Source: Lepidurus packardi
Lineage: Eukaryota > Arthropoda > Branchiopoda > Notostraca > Triopsidae
Direction of reading: 5' to 3'
Length of the DNA stretch: 64,000 nucleotides
Assembly (NCBI GenBank): GCA_023053545.1
Contig: JAKZAN010000073.1
Coordinates: 1-64,000 of the forward strand
Shown here one piece after another: positions 47,201 through 60,700 of the stretch; positions within the stretch are counted from its first letter, which is position 1, and each line of letters begins with the position of its first letter. The translations under genes were made by a program, and so were the position numbers. The notes under the pieces were generated by a model that had not been told where the DNA came from, did no database searches, and saw only the letters and a program-made list of their open reading frames with translations.

Positions 47201-49006
47201 GCAATGAATTAATTCAGTCCGCAAGGAATTAATTCAGTCCGTAAGGAATTAATTCATTCCGTAAGGAATTAATTAAGTCCGTAAGGTATTAATAAAGTCC
47301 GTTATTAATTAATTAAGTCCATAAGGAACAAATTAAGTCCGTAAGGAATTATTTAAGTCCGTGAAGAATTAATTCAGTCCGTATGGAATTAATTCAGTCC
47401 TTAAGGAATTAATTCAGTCCGTAATTAATTAATTCAGTCCGTAAGGAATTAATTCAGTCCGCAAGGAATTAATTCAGTCCGTATGGAATTAATTCAGTCC
47501 GTAAGAAATTAGTTCTGTACGTAAGGAATTAGTTCAGTCCGTAAGGAATTAATTCAGTCCGTAAGGAATTAATTCAGTCCGTAAGGAATTAATTCAGTCT
47601 GTAAAGGATTAATTAAGTGCGTAATGAATTAATTAAGTCCGTAAGGAATTAATTCATTCCGTAAGGAATTAATTAAGTCCGTAAGGAATTATTTCAGTCC
47701 GTATTGAATTAATTAAGTCCGTAGAGAATTAATTCAGTCCGTAAGGAATTAATTCAGTCCGTAAGGAATTAATTCAGTCTGTAATGAATTAATTAAGTCC
47801 GTAAGGAATTAATTCAGTCCGCAATTAATTAATTCAGTCCGTAACGAATTAATTCAATCCGTAAACAATTAGTTCAGTCCGTAACTAATTAATTCAGTCC
47901 GTAAGGGATTAATTCCGTCCGTAAAGAATTAATTCAGTTCGCAAGGAATTAATTCAGTCCGTAAGGGATTAATTCAGGCCGTAAGGAATTAATTCAGTCC
48001 GTAAGGAATTAATTCATTCCGTAAGGAATTAATTAATTCGTAAGGAATTAATTAAGTCCGTAAAGAATTAATTAAGTCCGTAAGGAATTAATTAAGTCCG
48101 TAAGGTATTAATTAAGTCCGTTATTAATTAATTAAGTCCATAAGAAACAAATTAACTCCGTTAGGAATTATTTAAGTCCGTGAAGAATTAATTCAATCCG
48201 TATGGAATTAATTCAGTCCGTAAGGAATTAATTCAGTCCGTAATGACCTAATTAAGTCCGTAAGGAATTAATTCAGTCCGTAAGGAATTAATTAATTCGT
48301 AAGGAATTAATTCAGTCCGTAAGGAATTAATTAATTCGTAAGGAATTAATTAAGTCCGTAAAGAATTAATTAAGTCCGTAAGGAATTAATTAAGTCCGTT
48401 ATTAATTAATTAAGTCCATAAGGAACAAATTAATTCCGTAAGGAATTATTTAAGTCCGTGAATAATTAATTCAGTCCGTATGGAATTAATTCAGTCCGTA
48501 AGCAATTAATTCAGTCCGTAATGAATTAATTCAGTCCGTAAGGAATTAATTCAGTCCGTAATGACCTAATTAAGTCCGTAAGGAATTAATTCTGTCCGCA
48601 AGGAATTAATTCAATCCGCAGGGAATTAATTCAGTCCGTAAGGAATTAATTAATTCGTAAGGAATTAATTAAGTCCGTAAAGAATTAATTAAGTCCGTAA
48701 GGAATTAATTAAGTCCGTAAGGTATTAATTAAGTCCGTTATTAATTAATTAAGTCCATAAGGAACAAATTAATTCCGTAAGGAATTATTAAAGTCCGTGA
48801 AGAATTAATTCAGTCCGTATGGAATTAATTCAGTCCGTAAGCAATTAATTCAGTCCGTAATGAATTAAATAAGTCCGTAAGGAATTAATTCAGTCCGCAA
48901 GGAATTAATTCAGTCCGTATTGAATTAATTCAGTCCGTAAGGAATTAGTTCAGTACGTAAGGAATTAGTTCAGTACGTAAGGAATTAATTCAGTCCGTAA
49001 GGAATT
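45575..49006 (+). repeat. 1716-bp tandem higher-order repeat, about two copies
   Basis: Markers GTCCATAAGGAACAAATTAAG (one base over twenty, so read as GTCCATAAGGAACAAATT) at 45601 and 47317, and TAATGACCT at 46525 and 48241, are 1,716 bp apart. After one missing monomer near 48385 the spacing becomes 1,696 bp. The second unit fades near 48.9-49.0 kb. The right-hand boundary is approximate. Confidence 0.78.
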
Positions 49007-49664
49007 AATTCAGTCCGTAAGGAATTAATTCAGTCCGTAATGGATTAATTAAGTGCGTAATGAAGTAATTAATTCCGTAAGGAATTAATTCATTCCGTAA
49101 GGAATTAATTAAGTCCGTAAGGAATTATTTCATTCCGTATTGAATTAATTAAGTCCGTAGAGAATTAATTCAGTCCGTAAGGAATTAATTCAGTCCGTAA
49201 GGAATTAATTCCGTCCGTAAAGAATTAATTAAGTTCGTAAGGAATTAATTCAGTCCGTAAGGAATTAATTCAGTCCGTAAGGAATTATTTCAGTCCGTAT
49301 TGAATGAATTAAGTCCGTAGAGAATTAATTCAGTCCGTAAGGAATTAATTCAGTCCGTAAGGAATTAATTCAGTCCGTAAGGAATTAATTCAGTCCGTAA
49401 AGAATTAATTCAGTCCGTAAGGAATTAATTCAGTCCGTAAGGAATTAATCCAGTCCGTAAGGAATTCATTCAGTAAGTAAGGAATTCAATCGATCCTAAA
49501 GAATTAATTCAGTCCGTAAGGAATTAATTCAGTCCGTAAGGAATTATTTCAGTCCGCAAGGAATTAATTCAGTCCGTATGGAATTAATTCAGTCCGTAAT
49601 GGATTAATTAAGTGCGTAATGAATTAATCAAGTCCGTAAGGAGTTAATTCATTCCGTAAGGAAT

Positions 49665-52600
49665 TAATTCAGTCCATAAGGAATTAATTCCGTCCGTAAG
49701 GAATTAATTCAGTCCGTAATGAATTAGTTAAGTCCGTAAGGAATTAATTCAGTCCGCAATTAATTAATTCAGTCCGTAAGGAATTAATTCAATCTGTAAA
49801 CAATTAGTTCAGTCCGTAACTAATTAATTCAGTCCGTAAGGTATTAATTCCGTCCGTAAAGAATTAATTCAGTTCGCAAGGAATTAATTCAGTCCGTAAG
49901 GGATTAATTCAGGCCGTAAGGAATTAATTCAGTCCGTAAGAAATTAATTCATTCCGTAAGGAATTAATTAATTCGTAAGGAATTAATTAAGTCCGTAAAG
50001 AATTAATTAAGTCCGTAAGGAATTAATTAAGTCCGTAAGGTATTAATTAAGTCCGTTATTAATTAATTAAGTCCATAAGAAACAAATTAACTCCGTTAGG
50101 AATTATTTAAGTCCGTGAAGAATTAATTCAGTCGGTATGGAATTAATTCAGTCCGTTAAGCAATTAATTAATTCCGTAATGAATTAATTCAGTCCGTAAG
50201 GAATTAATTCAGTCCGTAATGACCTAATTAAGTCCGTAAGGAATTAATTCAGTCCGCAAGGAATTAATTCAATCCGCAGGGAATTAATTCAGTCCGTAAG
50301 GAATTAATTAATTCGTAAGGAATTAATTAAGTCCGTAAAGAATTAATTAAGTCCGTAAGGAATTAATTAAGTCCGTAGGGTATTAATTAAGTCCGTTATT
50401 AATTAATTAGGTCCATAAGGAACAAATTAATTCCGTAAGGAATTATTTAAGTCCGTGAAGAATTAATTCAGTCCGTATGGAATTAATTCAGTCCGTAAGC
50501 AATTAATTCAGTCCGTAATGAATTAATTAAGTCCGTAAGGAATTAATTCAGTCCGCAAGGAATTAATTCAGTCCGTATGGAATTAATTCAGTCCGTAAGG
50601 AATTAGTTCAGTACGTAAGGAATTAGTTCAGTCCGTAAGGAATTAATTCAGTCCGTAAGGGAATTAATTCAGTCCGTAAGGAATTAATTCAGTCCGTAAT
50701 GGATTAATTAAGTGCGTAATGAAGTAATTAATTCCGTGAGGAATTAATTCATTCCGTAAGGAATTAATTAAGTCCGTAAGGAATTATTTCAGTCCGTATT
50801 GAATTAATTAAGTCCGTAGAGAATTAATTCAGTCCGTAAGGAATTAATTCAGTCCGTAAGGAATTAATTCCGTCCGTAAAGAATTAATTAAGTCCGTAGA
50901 GAATTAATTCACTCCGTAAGGAATTAATTCAGTCCGTAAGGAATTAATTCAGTCCGTAAGGAATTAATTCAGTCCGTAAGGAATTAATTCAGTCCGTAAG
51001 GAATTCATTCAGTAAGTAAGGAATTCAATCGATCCTAAAGAATTAATTCAGTCCGTAAGGAATTAATTCAGTCCGTAAGGAATTATTTCAGTCCGCAAGG
51101 AATTAATTCAGTCCGTATGGAATTAATTCAGTCCGTAAGGAATTAGTTCAGTACGTAATGAATTAGTTCAGTCCGTAAGGAATTAATTCAGTCCGTAAGG
51201 AATTAATTCAGTCCGTAAGGAATTAATTCAGTCCGTAATGGATTAATTAAGTGCGTAATGAATTAATTAAGTCCGTAATCAATTAATTCATTCCGTAAGG
51301 AATTAAATAAGTCCGTAAGGAATTATTTCAGTCCGTATTGAATTAATTAAGTCCGTAGAGAATTAATTCAGTCCATAAGGAATTAATTCCGTCCGTAAAG
51401 AATTAATTAAGTTCGTAAGGAATTAATTCAGTCCGTAAGGAATTAATTCAGTCCGTAAGGAATTATTTCAGTCCGTATTGAATTAATTTAGTCCGTAGAG
51501 AATTAATTCAGTCCGTAAGGAATTAATTCAGTCCGTAAGGAATTAATTCAGTCCGTAAGGAATTAATTAAGTCCGTAAGGAATTAATTCATTCCGTAAGG
51601 AATTAATCCAGTCCGTAAGGAATTCATTCAGTAAGTAAGGAATTCAATCGATCCTAAAGAATTAATTCAGTCCGTAAGGAATTAATTCAGTCCGTAAGGA
51701 ATTATTTCAGTCCGCAAGGAATTAATTCAGTCCGTATGGAATTAATTCAGTCCGTAAGGAATTAGTTCAGTACGTAGGGAATTAGTTCAGTCCGTAAGGA
51801 ATTAATTCAGTCCGTAAGGAATTAATTCAGTCCGTAAGGAATTAATTCAGTCCGTAATGGATTAATTAAGTGCGTAATGAATTAATTAAGTCCGTAAGGA
51901 ATTAATTCATTCCGTAAGGAATTAATTAAGTCCGTAAGGAATTATTTCAGTCCGTATTGAATTAATTAAGTCCGTAGAGAATTAATTCTGTCCGTAAGGA
52001 ATTAATTCCGTCCGTAAAGAATTAATTAAGTTCGTAAGGAATTAATTCAGTCCGTAAGGAATTAATTCAGTCCGTAAGGAATTAATTCAGTCTGTAATGG
52101 ATTAATTAAGTCCGAAGAGAATTAATTAAGTCCGTAAGGAATTAATTCATTCCGTAAGGAATTAATTAAGTCCGTAAGGAATTATTTCAGTCCGTATTGA
52201 ATTAATTAAGTCCGTAGAGAATTAATTCAGTCCGTAAGGAATTATTTCAGTCCGTATTGAATTAATTAAGTCCGTAGAGAATTAATTCAGTCCGTAAGGA
52301 ATTATTTCAGTCCGTATTGAACTAATTAATTCCGTAAAGAATTAATTCAGTCCGTAAGGAATTAATTCAGTCCGTAAGGAATTAATTCAGTCCGTAAGGA
52401 ATTCATTAAGTCCGTTAGGAATTAGATAAGTCCATAAGGAATTAATTAAGTCCGTAAAGAATTTATTCAGTCCGTAAGGAATTAATTCAGTCTGGAAAGA
52501 ATTAAATCAGGCCGTAAGGAATTAATTCAGTCCGTAATTAATTAATTAAGTCCGTAAGGAATTAATTCAGTCCGCAATGAATTAATTCAGTCCGTAAGGA

Positions 52601-55600
52601 ATTAATTCAATCCGTAAACAATTAGTTCAGTCCGTAACTAATTAATTCAGTCCGTAAGGGATTAATTCCGTCCGTAAAGAATTAATTCAGTTCGCAAGGA
52701 ATTAATTCAGTACGTAAGGAATTAATTCAGGCCGTAAGGAATTAATTCAGTCCGTAAGGAATTAATTCAGTCCGCAAGGAATTAATTCAGTCCGTAAGGA
52801 ATTAATTCATTCCGTAAGGAATTAATTAATTCGTAAGGAATTAATTAAGTCCGTAAAGAATTAATTAAGTCCGTAAAGAATTAATTAAGTCCGTAAGGTA
52901 TTAATAAAGTCCGTTATTAATTAATTAAGTCCATAAGGAACAAATTAAGTCCGTAAGGAATTATTTAAGTCCGTGAAGAATTAATTCAGTCCGTATGGAA
53001 TTAATTCAGTCCGTAAGGAATTAATTCAGTCCATAATTAATTAATTCAGTCCGTAAGGAATTAATTCAGTCCGCAAGGAATTAATTCAGTCCGTATGGAA
53101 TTAATTCAGTCCGTAAGAAATTAGTTCTGTACGTAAGGAATTAGTTCAGTCCGTAAGGAATTAATTCAGTCCGTAAGGAATTAATTCAGTCCGTAAGGAA
53201 TTAATTCAGTCTGTAATGGATTAATTAAGTGCGTAATGAATTAATTAAGTCCGTAAGGAATTAATTCATTCCGTAAGGAATTAATTAAGTCCGTAAGGAA
53301 TTATTTCAGTCCGTATTGAATTAATTAAGTCCGCAGAGAATTAATTCAGTCCGTAAGGAATTAATTCAGTCCGTAAGGAATTAATTCAGTCTGTAATGAA
53401 TTAATTAAGTCCGTAAGGAATTAATTCAGTCCGCAATTAATTAATTCAGTCCGTAACGAATTAATTCAATCCGTAAACAATTAGTTCAGTCCGTAACTAA
53501 TTAATTCAGTCCGTAAGGGATTAATTCCGTCCGTAAAGAATTAATTCAGTTCGCAAGGAATTAATTCACTCCGTAAGGGATTAATTCAGGCCGTAAGGAA
53601 TTAATTCAGTCCGTAAAGAATTAATTAAGTCCATAAGGAACAAATTAATTCCGTAAGGAATTATTTAAGTCCGTGAATAATTAATTCAGTCCGTATGGAA
53701 TTAATTCAGTCCGTAAGCAATTTATTCAGTCCGTAATGAATTAATTCAGTCCGTAATGACCTATTTAAGTCCGTAAGGAATTAATTCAGTCCGCAAGGAA
53801 TTAATTCAATCCGCAGGGAATTAATTCAGTCCGTAAGGAATTAATTAATTACGTAAGGAATTAGTTCAGTACGTAAGGAATTAATTCAGTCCGTAAGGAA
53901 TTAATTCAGTCCGTAAGGAATTAATTCAGTCCGTAATGGATTAATTAAGTGCGTAATGAAGTAATTAATTCCGTAAGGAATTAATTCATTCCGTAAGGAA
54001 TTAATTAAGTCCGTAAGGAATTATTTCATTCCGTATTGAATTAATTAAGTCCGTAGAGAATTAATTCAGTCCGTAAGGAATTAATTCAGTCCGTAAGGAA
54101 TTAATTCCGTCCGTAAAGAATTAATTAAGTTCGTAAGGAATTAATTCAGTCCGTAAGGAATTAATTCAGTCCGTAAGGAATTAATTCCGTCCGTAAAGAA
54201 TTAATTAAGTTCGTAAGGAATTAATTCGGTCCGTAAGGAATTAATTCAGTCCGTAAGGAATTAATTCAGTCCGTAAGGAATTAATTCAGTCCGTAAAGAA
54301 TTAATTCAGTCCGTAAGGAATTAATTCAGTCCGTAAGGAATTAATCCAGTCCGTAAGGAATTCATTCAGTAAGTAAGGAATTCAATCGATCCTAAAGAAT
54401 TAATTCAGTCCGTAAGGAATTAATTCAGTCCGTAAGGAATTATTTCAGTCCGCAAGGAATTAATTCAGTCCGTATGGAATTAATTCAGTCCGTAAGGAAT
54501 TAATTCAGTCCGTAAGGAATTATTTCAGTCCGCAAGGAATTAATTCATTCCGTAAGGAATTAATTAAGTCCGTAAGGAATTATTTCAGTTCGTATTGAAT
54601 TAATTAAGTCCGTAGAGAATTAATTCAGTCCGTAAGGAATTAATTCAGTCCGTAAGGAATTAATTCCGTCCGTAAAGAATTAATTAAGTTCGTAAGGAAT
54701 TAATTCAGTCCGTAAGGAATTAATTCAGTCCGTAAGGAATTAATTCCGTCCGTAAAGAATTAATTAAGTTCGTAAGGAATTAATTCAGTCCGTAAGGAAT
54801 TAATTCAGTCCGTAAGGAATTATTTCAGTCCGTATTGAATTAATTAAGTCCGTAGAGAATTAATTCAGTCCGTAAGGAATTAATTCAGTCCGTAAGGAAT
54901 TAATTCAGTCCGTAAGGAATTAATTCAGTCCGTAAGGAATTAATTCAGTCCGTAATGGATTAATTAAGTGCGTAATGAATTAATTAAGTCCGTAAGGAAT
55001 TAATTCATTCCGTAAGGAATTAATTAAGTCCGTAAGGAATTAATTCAGTCCGTAAGGTATTAATCCAGTCCGTAAGGAATTCATTCAGTAAGTAAGGAAT
55101 TCAATCGATCCTAAAGAATTAATTCAGTCCGTAAGGAATTAATTCAGTCCGTAAGGAATTATTTCAGTCCGCAAGGAATTAATTCAGTCCGTATGGAATT
55201 AATTCAGTCCGTAAGGAATTAGTTCAGTACGTAGGGAATTAGTTCAGTCCGTAAGGAATTAATTCAGTCCGTAATGGATTAATTAAGTGCGTAATGAATT
55301 AATTAAGTCTGTAAGGAATTAATTCATTCCGTAAGGAATTAATTAAGTCCGTAAGGAATTATTTCAGTCCGTATTGAATTAATTAAGTCCGTAGAGAATT
55401 AATTCAGTCCGTAAGGAATTAATTCAGTCCGTTAGGAATTAATTCCGTCCGTAAAGAATTAATTAAGTTCGTAAGGAATTAATTCAGTCCGTAAGGAATT
55501 AATTCAGTCCGTAAGGAATTAATTCAGTCTGTAATGGATTAATTAAGTCCGAAGAGAATTAATTAAGTCCGTAAGGAATTAATTCATTCCGTAAGGAATT

Positions 55601-57566
55601 AATTAAGTCCGTAAGGAATTATTTCAGTCCGTATTGAATTAATTAAGTCCGTAGAGAATTAATTCAGTCCGTAAGGAATTATTTCAGTCCATATTGAATT
55701 AATTAAGTCCGTAGAGAATTAATTCAGTCCGTAAGGAATTATTTCAGTCCGTATTGAACTAATTAATTCCGTAAAGAATTAATTCAGTCCGTAAGGAATT
55801 ATTTCAGTCCGTAAGGAATTAATTCAGTCCGTAAGGAATTCATTAAGTCCGTTAGGAATTAGATAAGTCCATAAGGAATTAATTAAGTCCGTAAGGAATT
55901 AATTAAGTCCGTAAGGAATTAATTAAGTCCGTAAGGTATTAATTAAGTCCGTTATTAATTAATTAAGTCCATAAGGAACAAATTAAGTCCGTAAGGAATT
56001 ATTTAAGTCCGTGAAGAATTAATTCAGTCCGTATGGAATTAATTCAGTCCGTAAGGAATTAATTCAGTCCGTAATTAATTAATTCAGTCCGTAAGGAATT
56101 AATTCAGTCCGAAAGGAATTAATTCAGTCCGTATGGAATTAATTCAGTCCGTAAGAAATTAGTTCTGTACGTAAGGAATTAGTTCAGTCCGTAAGGAATT
56201 AATTCAGTCCGTAAGGAATTAATTCAGTCCGTAAGGAATTAATTCAGTCTGTAAAGGATTAATTAAGTGCGTAATGAATTAATTAAGTCCGTAAGGAATT
56301 AATTCATTCCGTAAGGAATTAATTAAGTCCGTAAGGAATTATTTCAGTCCGTATTGAATTAATTAAGTCCGTAGAGAATTAATTCAGTCCGTAAGGAATT
56401 AATTCAGTCCGTAAGGAATTAATTCAGTCTGTAATGAATTAATTAAGTCCGTAAGGAATTAATTCAGTCCGCAATTAATTAATTCAGTCCGTAACGAATT
56501 AATTCAATCCGTAAACAATTAGTTCAGTCCGTAACTAATTAATTCAGTCCGTAAGGGATTAATTCCGTCCGTAAAGAATTAATTCAGTTCGCAAGGAATT
56601 AATTCAGTCCGTAAGGGATTAATTCAGGCCGTAAGGAATTAATTCAGTCCGTAAGGAATTAATTCATTCCGTAAGGAATTAATTAATTCGTAAGGAATTA
56701 ATTAAGTCCGTAAAGAATTAATTAAGTCCGTAAGGAATTAATTAAGTCCGTAAGGTATTAATTAAGTCCGTTATTAATTAATTAAGTCCATAAGAAACAA
56801 ATTAACTCCGTTAGGAATTATTTAAGTCCGTGAAGAATTAATTCAATCCGTATGGAATTAATTCAGTCCGTAAGGAATTAATTCAGTCCGTAATGACCTA
56901 ATTAAGTCCGTAAGGAATTAATTCAGTCCGTAAGGAATTAATTAATTCGTAAGGAATTAATTCAGTCCGTAAGGAATTAATTAATTCGTAAGGAATTAAT
57001 TAAGTCCGTAAAGAATTAATTAAGTCCGTAAGGAATTAATTAAGTCCGTAAGGTATTAATTAAGTCCGTTATTAATTAATTAAGTCCATAAGGAACAAAT
57101 TAATTCCGTAAGGAATTATTTAAGTCCGTGAATAATTAATTCAGTCCGTATGGAATTAATTCAGTCCGTAAGCAATTAATTCAGTCCGTAATGAATTAAT
57201 TCAGTCCGTAAGGAATTAATTCAGTCCGTAATGACCTAATTAAGTCCGTAAGGAATTAATTCAGTCCGCAAGGAATTAATTCAATCCGCAGGGAATTAAT
57301 TCAGTCCGTAAGGAATTAATTAATTCGTAAGGAATTAATTAAGTCCGTAAAGAATTAATTAAGTCCGTAAGGAATTAATTAAGTCCGTAAGGTATTAATT
57401 AAGTCCGTTATTAATTAATTAAGTCCATAAGGAACAAATTAATTCCGTAAGGAATTATTAAAGTCCGTGAAGAATTAATTCAGTCCGTATGGAATTAATT
57501 CAGTCCGTAAGCAATTAATTCAGTCCGTAATGAATTAAATAAGTCCGTAAGGAATTAATTCAGTCC
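49665..57566 (+). repeat. Right copy of the ~8-kb duplication
   Basis: Partner of 39160-47200. Near 50139-50170 it has a junction (GTCGGTATGG, then GTTAAGCAATTAATTAATTCC) where about eight monomers present in the left copy are missing. From about 55940 it also resembles 47290-49660, since that region is itself a tandem relative of 45575-47290. Confidence 0.87.
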
Positions 57567-57720
57567 GCAAGGAATTAATTCAGTCCGTATTGAATTAATT
57601 CAGTCCGTAAGGAATTAGTTCAGTACGTAAGGAATTAGTTCAGTACGTAAGGAATTAATTCAGTCCGTAAGGAATTAATTCAGTCCGTAAGGAATTAATT
57701 CAGTCCGTAATGGATTAATT

Positions 57721-60700
57721 AAGTGCGTAATGAAGTAATTAATTCCGTAAGGAATTAATTCATTCCGTAAGGAATTAATTAAGTCCGTAAGGAATTATTT
57801 CATTCCGTATTGAATTAATTAAGTCCGTAGAGAATTAATTCAGTCCGTAAGGAATTAATTCAGTCCGTAAGGAATTAATTCCGTCCGTAAAGAATTAATT
57901 AAGTTCGTAAGGAATTAATTCAGTCCGTAAGGAATTAATTCAGTCCGTAAGGAATTATTTCAGTCCGTATTGAATGAATTAAGTCCGTAGAGAATTAATT
58001 CAGTCCGTAAGGAATTAATTCAGTCCGTAAGGAATTAATTCAGTCCGTAAGGAATTAATTCAGTCCGTAAAGAATTAATTCAGTCCGTAAGGAATTAATT
58101 CAGTCCGTAAGGAATTAATCCAGTCCGTAAGGAATTCATTCAGTAAGTAAGGAATTCAATCGATCCTAAAGAATTAATTCAGTCCGTAAGGAATTAATTC
58201 AGTCCGTAAGGAATTATTTCAGTCCGCAAGGAATTAATTCAGTCCGTATGGAATTAATTCAGTCCGTAATGGATTAATTAAGTGCGTAATGAATTAATCA
58301 AGTCCGTAAGGAGTTAATTCATTCCGTAAGGAATTAATTAAGTCCGTAAGGAATTATTTCAGTCCGTATTGAATTAATTAAGTCCGTAGAGAATTAATTC
58401 AGTCCGTAAGGAATTAATTCAGTCCGTAAGGAATTAATTCCGTCCGTAAAGAATTAATTAAGTTCGTAAGGAATTAATTCAGTCCGTAAGGAATTAATTC
58501 AGTCCGTAAGGAATTATTTCAGTCCGTATTGAATTAATTAAGTCCGTAGAGAATTAATTCAGTCCGTAAGGAATTAATTCAGTCCGTAAGGAATTAATTC
58601 AGTCCGTAAGGAATTAATTCAGTCCGTAATGGATTAATTAAGTGCGTAATGAATTAATTAAGTCCGTAAGGAATTAATTCATTCCGTAAGGAATTAATTA
58701 AGTCCGTAAGGAATTATTTCAGTCCGTATTGAATTAATTAAGTCCGTAGAGAATTAATCCAGTCCGTAAGGAATTAATTCAGTCCGTAAGGAATTAATTC
58801 CGTCCGTAAAGAATTAATTAAATTCGTAAGGAATTAATTCAGTCCGTAAGGAATTAATTCAGTCCGTAAGGAATTATTTCAGTCCGTATTGAATTAATTA
58901 AGTCCGAAGAGAATTAATTCAGTCCGTAAGGAATTAATTCAGTCCGTAAGGAATTAATTCAGTCCGTAAGGAATTAATTAAGTCCGTAAGGAATTAATTC
59001 AGTCCGTAAAGAATTAATTAAGTTCGTAAGGAATTAATTCAGTCCGTAAGGAATTAATTCAGTCCGTAAGGAATTATTTCAGTCCGTATTGAATTAATTA
59101 AGTCCGTAGAGAATTAATCCAGTCCGTAAGGAATTAATTCAGTCCGTAAGGAATTAATTCAGTCCGTAAAGAATTAATTCAGTCCGTAAGGAATTAATTC
59201 AGTCCGTAAGGAATTAATCCAGTCCGTAAGGAATTCATTCAGTAAGTAAGGAATTCAATCGATCCTAAAGAATTAATTCAGTCCGTAAGGAATTAATTCA
59301 GTCCGTAAGGAATTATTTCAGTCCGCAAGGAATTAATTCAGTCCGTATGGAATTAATTCAGTCCGTAATGGATTAATTAAGTGCGTAATGAATTAATTAA
59401 GTCCATAAGGAGTTAATTCATTCCGTAAGGAATTAATTAAGTCCGTAAGGAATTATTTCAGTCCGTATTGAATTAATTAAGTCCGTAGAAAATTAATTCA
59501 GTCCGTAAGGAATTAATTCAGTCCGTAAGGAATTAATTCCGTCCGTAAAGAATTAATTAAGTTCGTAAGGAATTAATTCAGTCCGTAAGGAATTAATTCA
59601 GTCCGTAAGGAATTATTTCAGTCCGTATTGAATTAATTAAGTCCGTAGAGAATTAATTCAGTCCGTAAGGAATTAATTCAGTCCGTAAGGAATTAATTCA
59701 GTCCGTAAGGAATTAATTCAGTCCGTAATGGATTAATTAAGTGCGTAATGAATTAATTAAGTCCGTAAGGAATTAATTCATTCCGTAAGGAATTAATTAA
59801 GTCCGTAAGGAATTATTTCAGTCCGTATTGAATTAATTAAGTCCGTAGAGAATTAATCCAGTCCGTAAGGAATTAATTCAGTCCGTAAGGAATTAATTCC
59901 GTCCGTAAAGAATTAATTAAGTTCGTAAGGAATTAATTCAGTCCGTAAGGAATTAATTCAGTCCGTAAGGAATTATTTCAGTCCGTATTGAATTAATTAA
60001 GTCCGAAGAGAATTAATTCAGTCCGTAAGGAATTAATTCAGTCCGTAAGGAATTAATTCAGTCCGTAAGGAATTAATTCAGTCCGTAAGGAATTAATTCA
60101 GTCCGTAAGGAATTAATTCAGTCCGTAAGGAATTAATTCAGTCCGTAATGGATTAATTAAGTGCGTAATGAAGTAATTAATTCCGTAAGGAATTAATTCA
60201 TTCCGTAAGGAATTAATTAAGTCCGTAAGGAATTATTTCATTCCGTATTGAATTAATTAAGTCCGTAGAGAATTAATTCAGTCCGTAAGGAATTAATTCA
60301 GTCCGTAAGGAATTAATTCCGTCCGTAAAGAATTAATTAAGTTCGTAAGGAATTAATTCAATCCGTAAGGAATTAATTCAGTCCGTAAGGAATTATTTCA
60401 GTCCGTATTGAATGAATTAAGTCCGTAGAGAATTAATTCAGTCCGTAAGGAATTAATTCAGTCCGTAAGGAATTAATTCAGTCCGTAAGGAATTAATTCA
60501 GTCCGTAAAGAATTAATTCAGTCCGTAAGGAATTAATTCAGTCCGTAAGGAATTAATCCAGTCCGTAAGGAATTCATTCAGTAAGTAAGGAATTCAATCG
60601 ATCCTAAAGAATTAATTCAGTCCGTAAGGAATTAATTCAGTCCGTAAGGAATTATTTCAGTCCGCAAGGAATTAATTCAGTCCGTATGGAATTAATTCAG

